Shown here piece by piece: positions 11,401 to 23,866 of a stretch of 64,000 nucleotides of DNA (positions are counted from its first letter, which is position 1; each line of letters opens with the position of its first letter). The notes beneath the pieces were generated by a model, which did no database searches, was not told where the DNA came from, and saw only the letters and a list, made by a program, of their open reading frames with translations. Position numbers and translations under genes: made by a program. Origin of the DNA: Balanoglossus misakiensis (taxonomy: Eukaryota; Hemichordata); the NCBI GenBank assembly GCA_040954595.2, contig CM082578.2, positions 3,596,001 to 3,660,000 of the forward strand. Reading direction: 5' to 3'.

Positions 11401-12291
11401 CTGTTGCCCTCATTGTCAGTCATCATATGTATACTGAACACAAATATTTATTCATTCCACTTTTTTGTTGCGTCCTAGTTGTCCGGCCTGACATCAATTC
11501 TAATGTATGTACTTTCGTGTGTGCAAACATTACGTCGAATCTAAATGTTCTGCAAAGTTTGCGTTCGACACATTCAAATAGTGGGCTGCATTCGCCTCTT
11601 TTCTTATTTCATGCGCGCCGAATGTGAGACTTTAGATTTGTCCCTTCGTTTCATCCAATTTGTTGTCTTAACCCGATCTCCAACACAGACTAGTCACCAC
11701 CATTTTGTCTGTTGTTAGAACAGCATACTGCCTGAGTCTCCAGTTTGGCTCATGAGCATATGTGGCATTCAAAAGTAATATATGTCGTTGAGGGCGACAT
11801 AGCTTTCGCTTTTAGTAAAGGAGGTGGGGGGTGGGGGGGGGGGCAAACCATACACATTACAAACAAGTAACAGCGAGATCACATGAAACTGCGATATTTT
11901 ACACAAGTTCAAGATTGCATCTGTCGTTTTTCAACCTTCCAAAGTACCACTATACGGTTCGCACTATGTCTAAATGCGACCAACCTCCTACATGAAATCA
12001 GTAAAATTCAGAAATTTTTAAAAAATCGATCTCGAGGGTGGGTACGTAAAGACAAAAGCTATTCATCTCTTTACCATTTCTCTGAACAGAAAGGAAAAAA
12101 CTATCACACACACATATGAAATATTTTGCCAATGGATAATTAGGTCTTTTGTTTTATTGTGATTTTTCTGTACATTTCATATATATTAGTGAAACGTTGT
12201 AAAGGTCGTCTGTGTCATAAAATGTAAATACGAATATGTGACACAAAAGCATTTCAGTCATCCTTGTTTTCGCAGTGATATTTTAGCACAA

Positions 12292-13876
12292 TCAGGCAAT
12301 ATAGTAATCGCAGAAGCAGTACCCTTCACCGAAGCGCGGGAGTTCCTCCAGACAAGTTCCACCAGATATGGAAGCGGTGTTTGGTTTGAAAGGAACCCAG
12401 GAAAAGGGACTCGAGAATGCGCCGTGACATTCCGATTCCTGAAAATAAAAAACACAATGTTAACTCTTAGACACACAACATAATATGACCATTGGGATAA
12501 TTGGAGATTGACGAATAAGCGAACAAAGTCTGCTTGACCATCACGCGTGTAACATTGTCAAGCAGACCACCCGATCGTTCCCAACCTCCACGTGACTGCA
12601 GTGCACTTTGCAACGACACTTTGTTTCGGCCAGTGGCACAGGGGAAAATCATAAATGTTTAGTTCATTCAGGTCCCGCAATAGAGGCAATGCATGACAAA
12701 AACCATGCACGTATGGACATACCTTACAATGCCAAACACCAATTCCGTTGGCATACTCTATCACATCGCAATTCTGACAACTGGAAATCGACTTGCTTCC
12801 GTCTCCAGGGCCCTTCATTCAAACGAATGAATATATGAGGTACAAGATTGGCGCAATTTTATGACACCTTTTTGCGATTCAGGTTGTGAGTACTATCTTT
12901 TTAAGGCTTTCTGCAATTTGATTACACCATAGTCCAGTTACTGCTTACTGGTTGTGATTAAAACGGCACCTTGATCTGAGTATTTGGTGTTTTCTTGACA
13001 CATTGGTAGAATTTCGGGTACGGACCTGTCTGCTATATAAGACCTACAAGAACAGTGGCAACGACATAGACCCAATTTTTTATGGATGAAGTCCGGATTG
13101 CACGACCGCCAGTGTTCGCAAAGAGTCGACCGAGGACTTACACAGCTGTAGACTTACCAGATCGATATCTGCAGAGATGTGCCTCTCTGATATTGCAACG
13201 ATTAAGAGGCGAGTGTCGTTCTTGAAATCCGTCGCTTGCAAAACCGTACTCCGGCTTCGTTCCTCTACAAGCCCGCCCTTGACGTCATTCACTTTGGCCA
13301 CCAGCTCCGACGGGCACTTGTTTGTTATGTCACAGTCGAAGTAATACACCCCGTCATCTGCATTGACGCCAATCTTGCATCTATCGCAGGCGGGATTACC
13401 ATTTTCGCTTATCGGCATGGGGCGACTTGGATGCAGAGACATTAACGCAACTATTGAGGCGAAAAGAAGCCCTCGAAGTGTCTAAGATAGAAAACACGTG
13501 CGGTTATTTTTTTTATTTCATTTTCCCTTGTTGGAAACGGTGTAGTATGCGGATTTCGTTCTTTCAAACATTCGGATTAAATATCAGTTATTATACTCAA
13601 ATATTGGCTTTGTATTGTTTAACTCGGACATCTTAGTCATCTTTGCCCATTCATCTCTACTTCTCAAAACACCATTCCAGATTGTTATTACGGTAAGTCC
13701 ATTATGTCGTAATCGCGAATAACACTATCCAAACGATGACAAACGTATCAAGATGACAGTTATCACAACGTCAAATATAAGAACCTGTTTGGGGCACATC
13801 AAATGCAGTCAATTCCTGTGCAGATTGTGCTTGTAAATATATACTACGTCTCTGGAAGGAAAAAAAAACTTACCAT
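12292..13876 (-). CDS. secreted cysteine-rich array family, unit A
   Basis: Four exons on the minus strand, introns phase 0: exon 1 ends with ATG at 13876-13874 before GTAAGT; exon 2 13481-13158; exon 3 12812-12723; exon 4 12438-12292 (stop TGA). The protein is about 187 residues. Exon 2 starts with a signal peptide (TLRGLLFASIVALMSLHPS), then ACDRC, YYFDC and KCPSELVAKVNDVKGG. Exon 3 is a 30-residue CxxC module (SSCQNCDV...WHCK). Exon 4 reads ESECHGAFSSPFSWVPFKP and ends GEGYCFCDYYIA. I do not recognise the family. The structure predicts a small secreted, disulfide-bonded protein. With unit B it forms the older, minus-strand branch of the array. All splice sites are canonical and no stops interrupt it, so it may be functional. 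Confidence 0.75.
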
Positions 13877-14369
13877 GATAGTGTATGTATCAGGACCGAC
13901 TGCACACTCCAACTGTAAGTAAGCTCTGTACACGCTTTGTTGAAAAATTTTGCTTTCTCGTAACTTTATTGCTATAAAACATATTGTAGTCAGGAGATCC
14001 AAATTAGTTTTGTACCGAGAGTTTACTTTTTCGCACAAGAAAGCAGAAACATACGGTGCTTTCGTATTCGACCTTTTCTATAGGAGCAGCTCACATGTAG
14101 CTGGGCGGATGACATACGGTAATCAGTAATAAAACATCCCGAGAAAAGTTTTTATATATACCAGCGCGCATGTGTAGAACCATAATTGGCTATATACTGT
14201 AGAGCAGAGTAGTGGCCTGTAGTGAGATATGTAACCCTGGCAGCTAGAAAAAAAATATTGAGTCGAGCGATCGCTGCACGGCCAGTGCATAAAACATAAA
14301 TTATATTATATCATGCTACCATCCGCGATTCTGATTGGACGAAAGCGATGGTAAAATACTGTTTTACCA

Positions 14370-14820
14370 CTGCTGGCAGTTGAAAAACGGGCCGCTGAAC
14401 TAGCATGCAGCAGGGAAAATATGCGGTTAAACCACAGTCATGTGGATTTAAACCAAATAAGTAACATAAAAACACTTGCATTTACGGATTTTGTGAATTG
14501 CACTTTTGTCACTTTTTGTGCTTCATGTTTAATGCTCGATCCCGGGCCGCTCGTGTTTACAATCATCGTCGCCATGTTGGTTCACAATCGTAACTTCTTT
14601 TTCTGACGCTGTTTTGTCAAGAAAATGACACTGATATGCCACAAAATCAATTGTTGATATATATGTAATATAATAGCAATAACCCCCGCCTCAGTCTGGT
14701 ATACACTCGATTTTGGTACAATTCGCTCCATATAGCACTCGACTGACGGCTCGTGCTATATGTCTCAAATTGTACCCAACTCTCGTGTATACAAGCCTGC
14801 GGCGGGGGTTATTGCTTAAA
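14370..14820. repeat. dispersed repeat with fold-back end, copy 1
   Basis: The same sequence recurs at 63048-63530: a block containing CTGAACTAGCATGCAGCAGG, then a fold-back (14677-14817) whose arms start AATAGCAATAACCCCCGCCT and end in the complement. Copy 2 keeps the same order. This marks a roughly 450-bp dispersed element. Confidence 0.75.
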
Positions 14821-15268
14821 TATCGGTTATAGTTAGCTTTTCTGATGAATTCTCTCCCGATGATGTACATATTCCATCATAGGTCGCGCTAACCATTTTC
14901 GGATGACGTTTTGAATGCATGTTCATTGGCAGTTCACAACGTGTGGTTAAATCCTTATCGTCAATCAATAAGAAAATCACATCAAAATATTGCACACGAA
15001 TTAAACACGTGCGAAGACATGACCAGCTCTCTTGTTTTTATTATGAATTTTTAGTACATTTCTGTGAATCTGAGGAGTTTAGTTGTGTTATAACGAATAA
15101 GGGACACAAAGCATGTATATTTTGCAGTTAGGCCTATTTGTGTTCGTTTTATTTATTTGTCATTAAAACATTTCCAATTTACAAACTCAAATGGGGGTAA
15201 AGAGAGTATATAAGCTTGTAATCTACCATGGGGTCCTACATAAAATTTCTCATGATATTTGACCAAAA

Positions 15269-16801
15269 TTAGACAAAGTAGTAGTTGCAGTAGAAATACA
15301 CTTCACCGAAGCGAGGGATTTCTTCGACACAAATTCCACCAGATATGGAACCCAAGAAAACGCACCTGAGAATGCGTGTGGACATTCCGACTCCTAACAA
15401 ATAAAACAAAACAAACCAAAACATACATCGTTAATATTCAGGCACAAAATATAATATATAAACGTTAATATCGCAAATTTCTGGTCGTGTGAGAAAAAGA
15501 ATCTCACACACTCGTCGGGATATTTTGTTGGGGATTTTTTGTCCCACACGAGCCAGCAAAAAATCCCCAACTCGTGTGAGAAATACGATCCCAGGTCCTT
15601 GGGAGTGTGAGATTATATTAATCACTTATTTTATATCCCCAACACATATGCAATTTGAGAGCAACATGAATGTGTCCAGAACGGTCCAGAATATAAACAA
15701 AAATCATGAGAAGCTGTGCATGATCCAAGATGTACATACCTTACAATGAAAAAGACCAATTCCGTTGGCATAATTTATCACATCGCAACTCTGACAACTG
15801 GAGATCAACTCGCTTCCATTCCCAGGACCCTGCATCCAATTAAATGAATAGGTCGGGTACACGATTAGCCAAACGTATATTGCGCTTTTGTATCTTATCC
15901 AAACTTGCGTAAATGATTCAGACACCAACGTTACCTTTAATATGAATGTTTGTCGCTTTCTCGAAACATGGACATTGCCCCCGTAGAGACCAGTCTTTCG
16001 AATATGTAGTACCCTACAAAAACAGTATGTATGGATGATGGCAAATCGGGAGCCTTACTATCATTGATTATAAACAGCCAGTATACGACATAATACATAG
16101 CTGTTGACTTACCATATCAAGTTCCTCTAAATCAGAAGGGTGCTCTCCAGACAATACAACGACTAAACGGCGAGTGTCACTCTTTAAATCCAAAGCGTAC
16201 GAAAATGAACTCCGACTTCTTTCCTCTACAAGACCGCCTTTGACGTCATTCATTTTGGCCACCAGCTCCGACGGGCACTGGTTTCCTATACCGCCACATT
16301 CTAAGTAAGTCAAACCGTCCTCTGCATTGACGTCTATGTTGCATTTATTACAAGAGAGATCGTCGATCACGCCATTTTCTCTTTTCAGCAGGGCTCCACT
16401 CACATGAATTGAAAATGACAAGGCTATTGCTGTGATAAGAAACCGTCGAAGTGTCTAAGATAAGAAACAGATAGTTAAATTGTCTCCCCCGTGTATGGAA
16501 TGACGTATTAAATATTAGTGATTATACTCTTACAAAGCCTGGGGTACGGCTTGCATGTGTTATCAGCTACATAGAAAACTGAACAAGAAACCCTTTATAT
16601 ATTTTTCTACAATCCAGATGGTACATATATCCAATATACCCTACGCTCTAATAGTCCCGTCCACACATGACAAAATATATCAGCTTGGAGATGATTCTCA
16701 TAAAGTCATAGATAATAAACGTTTGGGGTACAATTTGATCAAATCCTCATTTACGTGTGAATAGTACTAGTATGTTCCACTTGAAAATGCACACTTACCA
16801 T
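15269..16801 (-). pseudogene. array family, unit B, frameshifted last exon
   Basis: Exon 1 ends with ATG at 16801-16799; exon 2 16454-16113 (signal TLRRFLITAIALSFSIHVSG, then LSCNKC, YLEC, QCPSELVAKMNDVKGG); exon 3 15829-15740 (SSCQSCDV...LFHCK); exon 4 15393-15269. Exons 1-3 are intact with good splice sites. Exon 4 is 125 nt instead of 147: 22 nt are missing between two TTCC tetramers just after FSWVP, which shifts the frame. The usual ending, with CNYY, is still visible in the other frame. The protein would have a foreign C-terminus, so the unit is either a recent pseudogene or an altered product. It lies head-to-head with unit C. Confidence 0.75.
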
Positions 16802-17565
16802 ATTGTTAATATCAGGAACGACTATGCCCACTGTAAGATTAATTCTTGAAACAAAGTGCCCATAATTTTATTAATAAACATGTACAACATATTCTAATCG
16901 GGTCAACCAAACTATTTTTATACGGACATTTTTTGTCGGGAAAAACACGGGGTCGTGATACAGTTATATACAAAGATCAGTGGGGAGTAGTTTATGCAGA
17001 CGATAAACTGAGTTTGACACACAAATTAAAAACAAATGAAATAAATTTTGCCAAGACAAAACTACATGTTTTGTTTTTATTATGATTTTACAATACATTC
17101 CTGTCAAACATATTGTTATCAGGTGAACCATGTTATTTTTGTACAGAGAGTATATTTTTTCCTGACAGGAAAACATTATCACGTGGTAGATCATATTTGT
17201 TCGTGTGTAGGAGAATTAATGTGTGTGCGGTTCATCAGCAAACAAGCACCTTTTTGTAACACTGCACTATAGTGTGCATCTATATTTATAACACACCATG
17301 CAGCGAACCCTCGATCGTGATTCGTCAATACGCCGTCACGTGACCTTAGTCATTATAAACAACCAATATATTGACACTGACCGCAAAAAAGTTAATTTTA
17401 AAGTGGCACACAGGCCAATATGATGTGACCACGTGACAGTTTCATGCGGACAGGAAAATAAAGTTATGACAAAAATAGCCTGGTGCTTCATATGAATATA
17501 ATTTGTATATATAGGGAGTAACGAGTCGAGGAGTTTCAACATAGCTGAGACAAACCTTGCTGTCA
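16802..17565. promoter_or_regulatory. divergent promoter region between units B and C
   Basis: About 760 bp separate the first exons of B (minus) and C (plus). On the C side there is a TATATATA at 17506-17513, about 50 bp before the first ATG, and a CACGTGAC at 17430-17437 preceded by CCAATATG. Blocks of this spacer resemble sequence upstream of unit A (13961-14060), so promoters were duplicated with the genes. Promoter function is inferred from position and from conservation between units. Confidence 0.5.
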
Positions 17566-19282
17566 ATGTTTGCATTCGTTTGTAGGACACACACAATGGT
17601 AAGTTTACGCGAATGACTGTGCACTTAGGCTATAGTGTGTAGGCCTACACAAATTGTTCGTACTCGGTCAGGCTTTGCCAGAACAGTGCATCATTTTCGT
17701 CGTGGTATTTTTGACATAGACGGGAAAAAGTTACTATAGCGAATACGACTAAACACACAACAATTTCAGATCATGACTATATGAAATTCTGAAAGAGTCA
17801 TGAGTTTAACTCAGACGTATAAACAAATATATGATATTGCGAAACGTATAGAACATTACGAATAATGCAACTACATGTATTTTGAAAAGGGAAAGACGAC
17901 ATAAACTCATGATGTCAATACATCTGTTTTTTCTATCTCAGGCATTTCGACGATTTGCCGCCACAACAATAGTTGTGTTGATATCGTTTCATGCGAGTGT
18001 GGCCGTGGTGAAGGGAGAGGATAGGGAGAACAGTCCAACTTGCTACGGTGAAACATGTAAGGTTATTGTAGAAGCCGACGAAGGATTGAATTACGTAGAC
18101 TGTAATATAACACAAGAGTGTCCCGCAGACCTGTTCGCCAAAGTCAGCGATGTTAAGGCTGGTCTTGTGCAGGAGACAAGCCGAAGTTCTATTGCATACA
18201 CCATGGATTTTCATACCGATATTCACTTTTCAGTTGTTGTGATATCAGGCAGGCGACTTTCCGATGATATTGATCTGGTGCGTAAAATATATCATAGTCA
18301 TTCTTTGATATTGTTTGAGCATTGTATTTCTGATGTGTAAATCCCCAGTCAAGTGCCTGAAAATACTGGGTGATTTAATAGCGGATATCCATGCAGACTC
18401 GGGTCTTTGCATATCGCTGTTTCTGCTAGGGCTTTCGGCCATCCAGCACGACCGACTCCTCCAATCGCAACACAAAATTTATATTACAGGTAACTAATTA
18501 GTCTGAATTATCAAATGTAATTTTTGAATCCCAGGTATACATGTACTTGTCTATAACAAACCTTCCATTCTGTCAAATACAGGGCCCAGGTGACGGGAAA
18601 AAGTTGATTTCTAATTGTGGGCACTGTGATGTGATACTGTATGAAAACGGAGTTGGCGCTTATGATTGCAAGGTTTGTATATAGTGAACCATTACAACTT
18701 TTGATATTGATATAGGCCTAGTGCACAACAATTCATGTCGCCTGAAGCAAGGAAAGAAAAGAAATTCTAGCTTTTCTTCTAGGCTAAACATGAAGAATGG
18801 AGAAAAAACAGCATAATCGCGGTATAAAATCAGCGATGTCACATTATCTGTGCAGTACACATATGGACAATTTAAACTGACGTTTTAGTTCAACGGTCCG
18901 GGAAACATGAGGTGATCAATAATGGAAATTCACAATCACACACGGGTGAGCCGGTGAACAATATCTCCCGTAAATGAAACTAGTTCTAGAGTTCTGGAAA
19001 CACGAGGCGTTAATGGAATTTCTTTTTATAAAACTGTGGTGGATCTCCTATAATATAGACATGACTAACAATCAATTAATCTGTTCTTCAGATTAAACCT
19101 GATCTGCCCTTTGACTAATGTTTGATATCCCCTTTCAGGAATCGGTGTGTCACGATGCATTCGCAGGTCCCTTTTCCTGGGCTCCGGTGAAACCATTCAC
19201 TGATGCTTTCAGCGGCTCTTGCTTAGAGACCAACCCTCACTTTGGCGAAGTGTTCTATTACTGCGATTTCTATTTTGTCTGA
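17566..19282 (+). CDS. secreted cysteine-rich array family, unit C
   Basis: Exons: 17566-17598 (ATG...ATG|GTAAGT), 17942-18277, 18583-18672, 19139-19282 (stop TGA); AATAAA at 19366-19371. About 190-200 residues depending on which of two in-frame ATGs in exon 1 is used. Exon 2: signal segment FRRFAATTIVVLISFHASV, then TCYGETC, YVDC, ECPADLFAKVSDVKAG and ISGRRLSDDIDL. Exon 3: GPGDGKKLISNCGHCDV...YDCK. Exon 4: ESVCHDAFAGPFSWAPVKP...YYCDFYFV. Ten cysteines are expected in the mature protein (four, three and three per exon). It lacks the 39-nt duplication found in units D, E and G. All splice sites are canonical. No known domain is recognised; a secreted role is inferred from the signal and cysteines. 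Confidence 0.8.
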
Positions 19283-21173
19283 TTTTGGTGAATTATCTCG
19301 AAAAAAAACGGATTCTCTTTAGACTGCATGGTGCTGTGGGTATGTTTTACAAGCTTATATATACCAATAAAAGGTGAATAAGAAAAATAATTGTCTTTTG
19401 TTAACAATGGTGTATCTTTCATTGTCTTTACGCCGTCTACGTTGGTGCCGGTCAAGATTATTGTTATCACAGTCATAAATTTCTTTTCATTCTTGCAATT
19501 CATAAGAACTCATTGCATAAGGTTGGAGTTCTGACAATCATACAGTGTTGCAAAAATGATGCATAGCTATAACTCTCACCAATGCATGTCCACTATAGAG
19601 ATCTCATTACAATAGCCAACATGTGGTCTGACCCATATGTAACAGCATACAAACGGGCACTCCCACTCAACTCAATCTGCGACTCCAGTCCTTGACTGGG
19701 GTGGGTGTACCTACCTCTACAGGCCTCAACGATTATTTTTTGTCTAAATCTCTCATCTAATGTTTAATCTGCTTTGTCTACAATCAAAGTGGAGTTTGTT
19801 AACAGTTTACCAGTAGTAAAGCATGTTTAATTGAAGAAGTCAATTGGAATAGGCCAATTTTTTGTGGTACCAAACAAAATTGTGCAAAAGAGATAAAAAA
19901 GAGAAAATTGTCCATTTAACATGAGAAAGTGCATATATCTATTGCAGAAATATTTAATCTTCATTTCAATCTATTAATACAAATGCAAACAAGTAATAAA
20001 GCTTTAACAAAAATAACCAGCTATAGCATATTTAAGTACACATACCAGCATTTTATTAATACTATTTTGTATACAGTTTCTTTATGGGAGTGCAAAACAA
20101 TCATGATGTACATACTTATGCTGAGCGAAACCGTGCAGAAATTTGAGTGAAGTTTTGACCTTTGCAGGTCTGTGGTGAAGGCCGTGTAATTGAGGGAACA
20201 CACAGAACTGTACACAGGGCTTAGTCTAGTATAATAATCCATGCAAATGACATGAAAATGCTAACAACCTTTCTTGATTCCGACACCTTTGAAAAAATAC
20301 ATTCGAGAAAAAAACATCTACACGTGTCTAGTTACACACGCTCTTACACACGTGGAAGTAGCAGATTGATTCTGTCGGTGATGGCGCTAGTCCTACGGGC
20401 TATTGAAATGGGCGTCGCACAACTTTCAAGTACAAACCATGCTAATCTGTGCATTGGAGTTTAAAGGAATTTACACCTTACCTTCGGCAAAATAAGACGA
20501 TGGTCTTATCCTATCCAAGAAATTCAAACTTCCGGCGCATGAGTTATTCTTGCCCATAAAAGCCAAATTTATCCACCAAATCCTTCAGCGCGATTCAAAT
20601 TTCACCGCCGGCCGCCATCTTTAAAACTCTAAGATCTCGCAAAGTCCCACGGGATTTCTGGAAACTCGGAAAATTTATTACGTCCGTTTTCGCATAGAAG
20701 ATGTTATTGTTTATTCTTCACTGCTGTTTTTATCACTACATTTGGGGTGCGTCCATGATAAAACAATGTGGTTGTAACTGTTTATCATTTTCCCTACTTA
20801 CTTTTTATCATTTTTCCAACTTACTTTGCCAAAACATGTACATGTCTTGGTTGACAGGGTCTCCCTGATCATGGAAATATTAAAATTACCAACAAGAAAG
20901 TTGCCTTTGATGTGCAGTAGGCTACAGCGCTACCACATATCACTGTTTTACAGATAACAAATTGAATTTGTTGCACCACAGTAGTGCATGCCTCCTCGCT
21001 CTATTAACGATATGGTTGAACACAAGCCTATATGACAAACCACGTGACAGTCATATGCCGACATGAAAATAAATTTATGACAAAAATAGCTTGGTGCTTA
21101 TGAATATAATTTGCTTATATAGAGAGTGACGAGTCAAGAAATTTCGATACAGCTGAGACGAACCTAGTTGTCG
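19283..21173. other. spacer between units C and D
   Basis: Holds the 3' UTR of C and array spacer sequence. A block AAACAATCATGATGTACATA near 20096 recurs before units E and G (about 24257 and 29641, the last with a single change). Before unit D there is CACGTGAC at 21041-21048 and TATATA at 21116-21121. No other gene is seen. Confidence 0.6.
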
Positions 21174-23107
21174 ATGCGTGCATTCGTATGTAACATGCGC
21201 ACAATGGTGAGTAAACTTTAAAACTGGTGCACTACTGAATCTTTAGTGCAGTGTGTACACAATTTGTGATAATTTTCGTCTTGATATTTTTGACTCAGTT
21301 GGCAAAATGCTACTATAATAGCGAATACGACTAAAGGGACAACAATTTCAGATCATGACTAGGCTTATATGAAATTCAGAGAGTCGTGATTTCAACACAG
21401 AGGTATATTCTTGTAATAAACAACAAGGCAGTCAAGATGATTTTGTGAAACCTACAGAACAATGAAAATAATGCAAGTATTATAAAAAGGGGGAAAGACG
21501 ATGTAAATTCATGATGTCAATACATCTGTTTTTCTATCTCAAACATTTCAGCGATTCGCCGCCGCAACAATATTTGTGTTGATATCGTTTCATGCGTGTG
21601 GATCTATGGTGAATGCAGAGAATGGATTTCATGCGAGTGGGGCCGTGGTGAATGAAGAGAATGGGGAGCTAAGTCGCGAATGTCACGGTGAAAGGTGCGA
21701 TGTTGATGTGAACGCAGATGACGGATTGTCTTACGGGTACTGCGAGTTGAAACAAGAGTGTCCTTCAGAGCTGGTTGCCAAAATCAATGACGTCAAAGCT
21801 GGTCTTGTACAGGAAAGAAGTCGAAGCTCTGTTGTATACGCTATGGATTACAAGAACGATACGCATTATACATTTTTTATAATATCAGGCAAGCGCCTTT
21901 CCGATGATATTGACCTGGTGCGTATAATCATTCTTTCATGTTTAAAGCCCCTATAGCTGCCAAATTTCAAAATATATTTTCCATAGTAAAATACTTTAAA
22001 TATATTCCCTATCCTCTTGTTTGCCACGTTGTTTGCATTTGCATCAGTTTGTCATCTCTTGGCGACGCATACGACTATAGGTGCGTACTGTTTGTATGGA
22101 GGCTGATTAAAACGGCGCGGCACTGTTTTAATACACAGTGTTTTCAACTTGCAACATACAGCCAAAATCGGGCATCGATAACGTGTTCATATATATACCT
22201 ATCAGTAAACTTATTTAGACGGACCAATTTAAATTGTACAAGTAAATAATTAAAATAATGCGAAAAGTGGCAGCTATATGTGTAGAAGTGCATATCCCCT
22301 GTTGACAGTGTCTGAAAATAGTGTGGGATTAGCGGATAATCTAAACTTGATCTGCATGCAGACATGAGCCTTTGCATGTCGCTGTTTCTGTATAGCTTTA
22401 AAAATCCTCCAGGGTTCATATCTGAACATTGAACACAACAACACTGGTAACTAATCTGTCTGAATTATCAAACGTACTTTTCTTCGAGTTTTTAGTTTCA
22501 GGTACTTGTCTATAATGTATTTTCCGTTCTATCAAATACAGGGCCCTGGTGACGGGAAAGAGTCGATTTCTAATTGTGGGCACTGTAATGTGACGTTGTA
22601 TGAAAACGGAGTTACCCTTTTTCATTGTAAGGTTTGTATATTGTGAACCATGACAACTTATTTTGATATCAATATTGGCCAAATGCACACACACACAAAA
22701 TATGTTGCCTGAAGCAAGGCGAGAAAAGGCTCTCCACGTTGTCATAGCCTTAACATTAAGAAATGAAAAAAAAAAACGACAACTATACAGCAAACAGGTT
22801 GGTGGACGATTTAAACTGACGTTTTATTTCATGAGTCCTGGAAACATGGGGCGTTAATGAAAATTTCCTTTTATTAATAACTGTTGCTGTTATTGATCTT
22901 CTACAATATAGACTAACAATCAATTAATAATTTCTTCCTGATTTAAATTTTACGTTTCAGGTATCAGAATGTCACGACGCATACTCGGGTCCCTTTTCCT
23001 GGGTGCCGTTCAAACCAGTCACTTCTTCCCTCCCTGACGGTTTTTGCGAGGAGGTCAACCCTCATTTTAGTGAAGTGTTGTATTATTGCGATTTCTATTT
23101 GTCCTGA
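21174..23107 (+). CDS. secreted cysteine-rich array family, unit D, shifted splice acceptor
   Basis: Exons: 21174-21206, 21552-21917, 22542-22631, 22961-23107 (stop TGA); AATAAA at 23190-23195. In all sister units exon 2 begins right after CTATCTCAG. Here that AG reads AA (21541-21542), but CAG at 21549-21551 supplies a new acceptor exactly 9 nt downstream, keeping the frame and removing only three residues (TFQ) before the hydrophobic segment. Exon 2 then has the 39-nt duplication (21588-21626 and 21627-21665), ECHGERC, YGYC and ECPSELVAKINDVKAG. Exon 3 has SNCGHCNV and FHCK; exon 4 VSECHDAYSGPFSWVPFKP...YYCDFYLS. Ten mature cysteines are retained. Intron 2 holds a DNA-transposon-like insert (21942-22278). 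Confidence 0.75.
21942..22278 (+). mobile_element. TTAA-type DNA element in unit D intron 2
   Basis: Begins TTAAAGCCCCTATAGCTGCC and ends near GTGGCAGCTATA. An inverted copy lies at 56926-57275, where both ends show an AAGCC..AGCT-type terminal inverted repeat. No coding capacity is seen, so it is MITE-like. Confidence 0.65.
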
Positions 23108-23516
23108 TTTTGGCGAATTATCTTGATGAAATGGATTTGTCTTTAAACTGCATGGTGCCGTGGGAATGTTTTACAAGCTTATATATGCCAATAAAAGATG
23201 AATAAGAAAAGTAATTGTCTTGTGTTAACAATGGTGTATCTTTCATTGTCTTTACGCCGTCTACATTCGTGCCGGCCAAGAGAAATGTTGCCTCAGTTCT
23301 AATTGTCTTTGCGCACATGGCGGCTTTCTGACAATCGTACAGAATTCAAAAATTATGCGTAGCCAACTTTTATGTCCACAACAGACATCACTTTACAATA
23401 GCCAATAAGTGGTCTAAACCTCGTGTAACAGCATGCTTCTCTAAATTTTTCACCAACTGTTTAATCTAGTCTGTCTACAAGCAAGTTGAATTTGGTACCC
23501 TTACAGTTGGCTATTA

Positions 23517-23866
23517 TTAAAGGGACAAAGTCTCTCTCTCGCTGCCCTTCTTCCATTAATTATGTTTGATACAAGACACCGTTTATGCTAATGTACATGT
23601 GTAGATGTAGTGAATGAACACCACACACACCTCCCATCCCGCTTGTATGATATGAGAGTAAAAATTCGCCCAAAATGAATAAATGGTACAGAACGATTAT
23701 TCATTTTGGCAATTTTTTTCACTCTCGTGTCTACAAGTGGGATGGAAGTTGTGTGAGGATGAACGTTGATTCATTATATATCTACATGTACATTAACATA
23801 ATGGTGTCTTGTATCAAACGTAATTAGTGGAAAAAGGGCAGCGAGAGAGAGACTTTGTCCCTTTAA
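23517..23866. mobile_element. fold-back MITE with TTAA ends, copy 1
   Basis: Left end TTAAAGGGACAAAGTCTCTC, right end its complement ending CCCTTTAA. The arms stay complementary for much of the 350 bp. Copy 2 lies at 31649-31987. TTAA flanks suggest piggyBac-like mobilisation, inferred from the target only. Confidence 0.8.

Noticed and set aside
22416-22793. 125-codon minus-strand frame
   Set aside because: Overlaps exon 3 and introns of array unit D on the other strand; a shadow frame.
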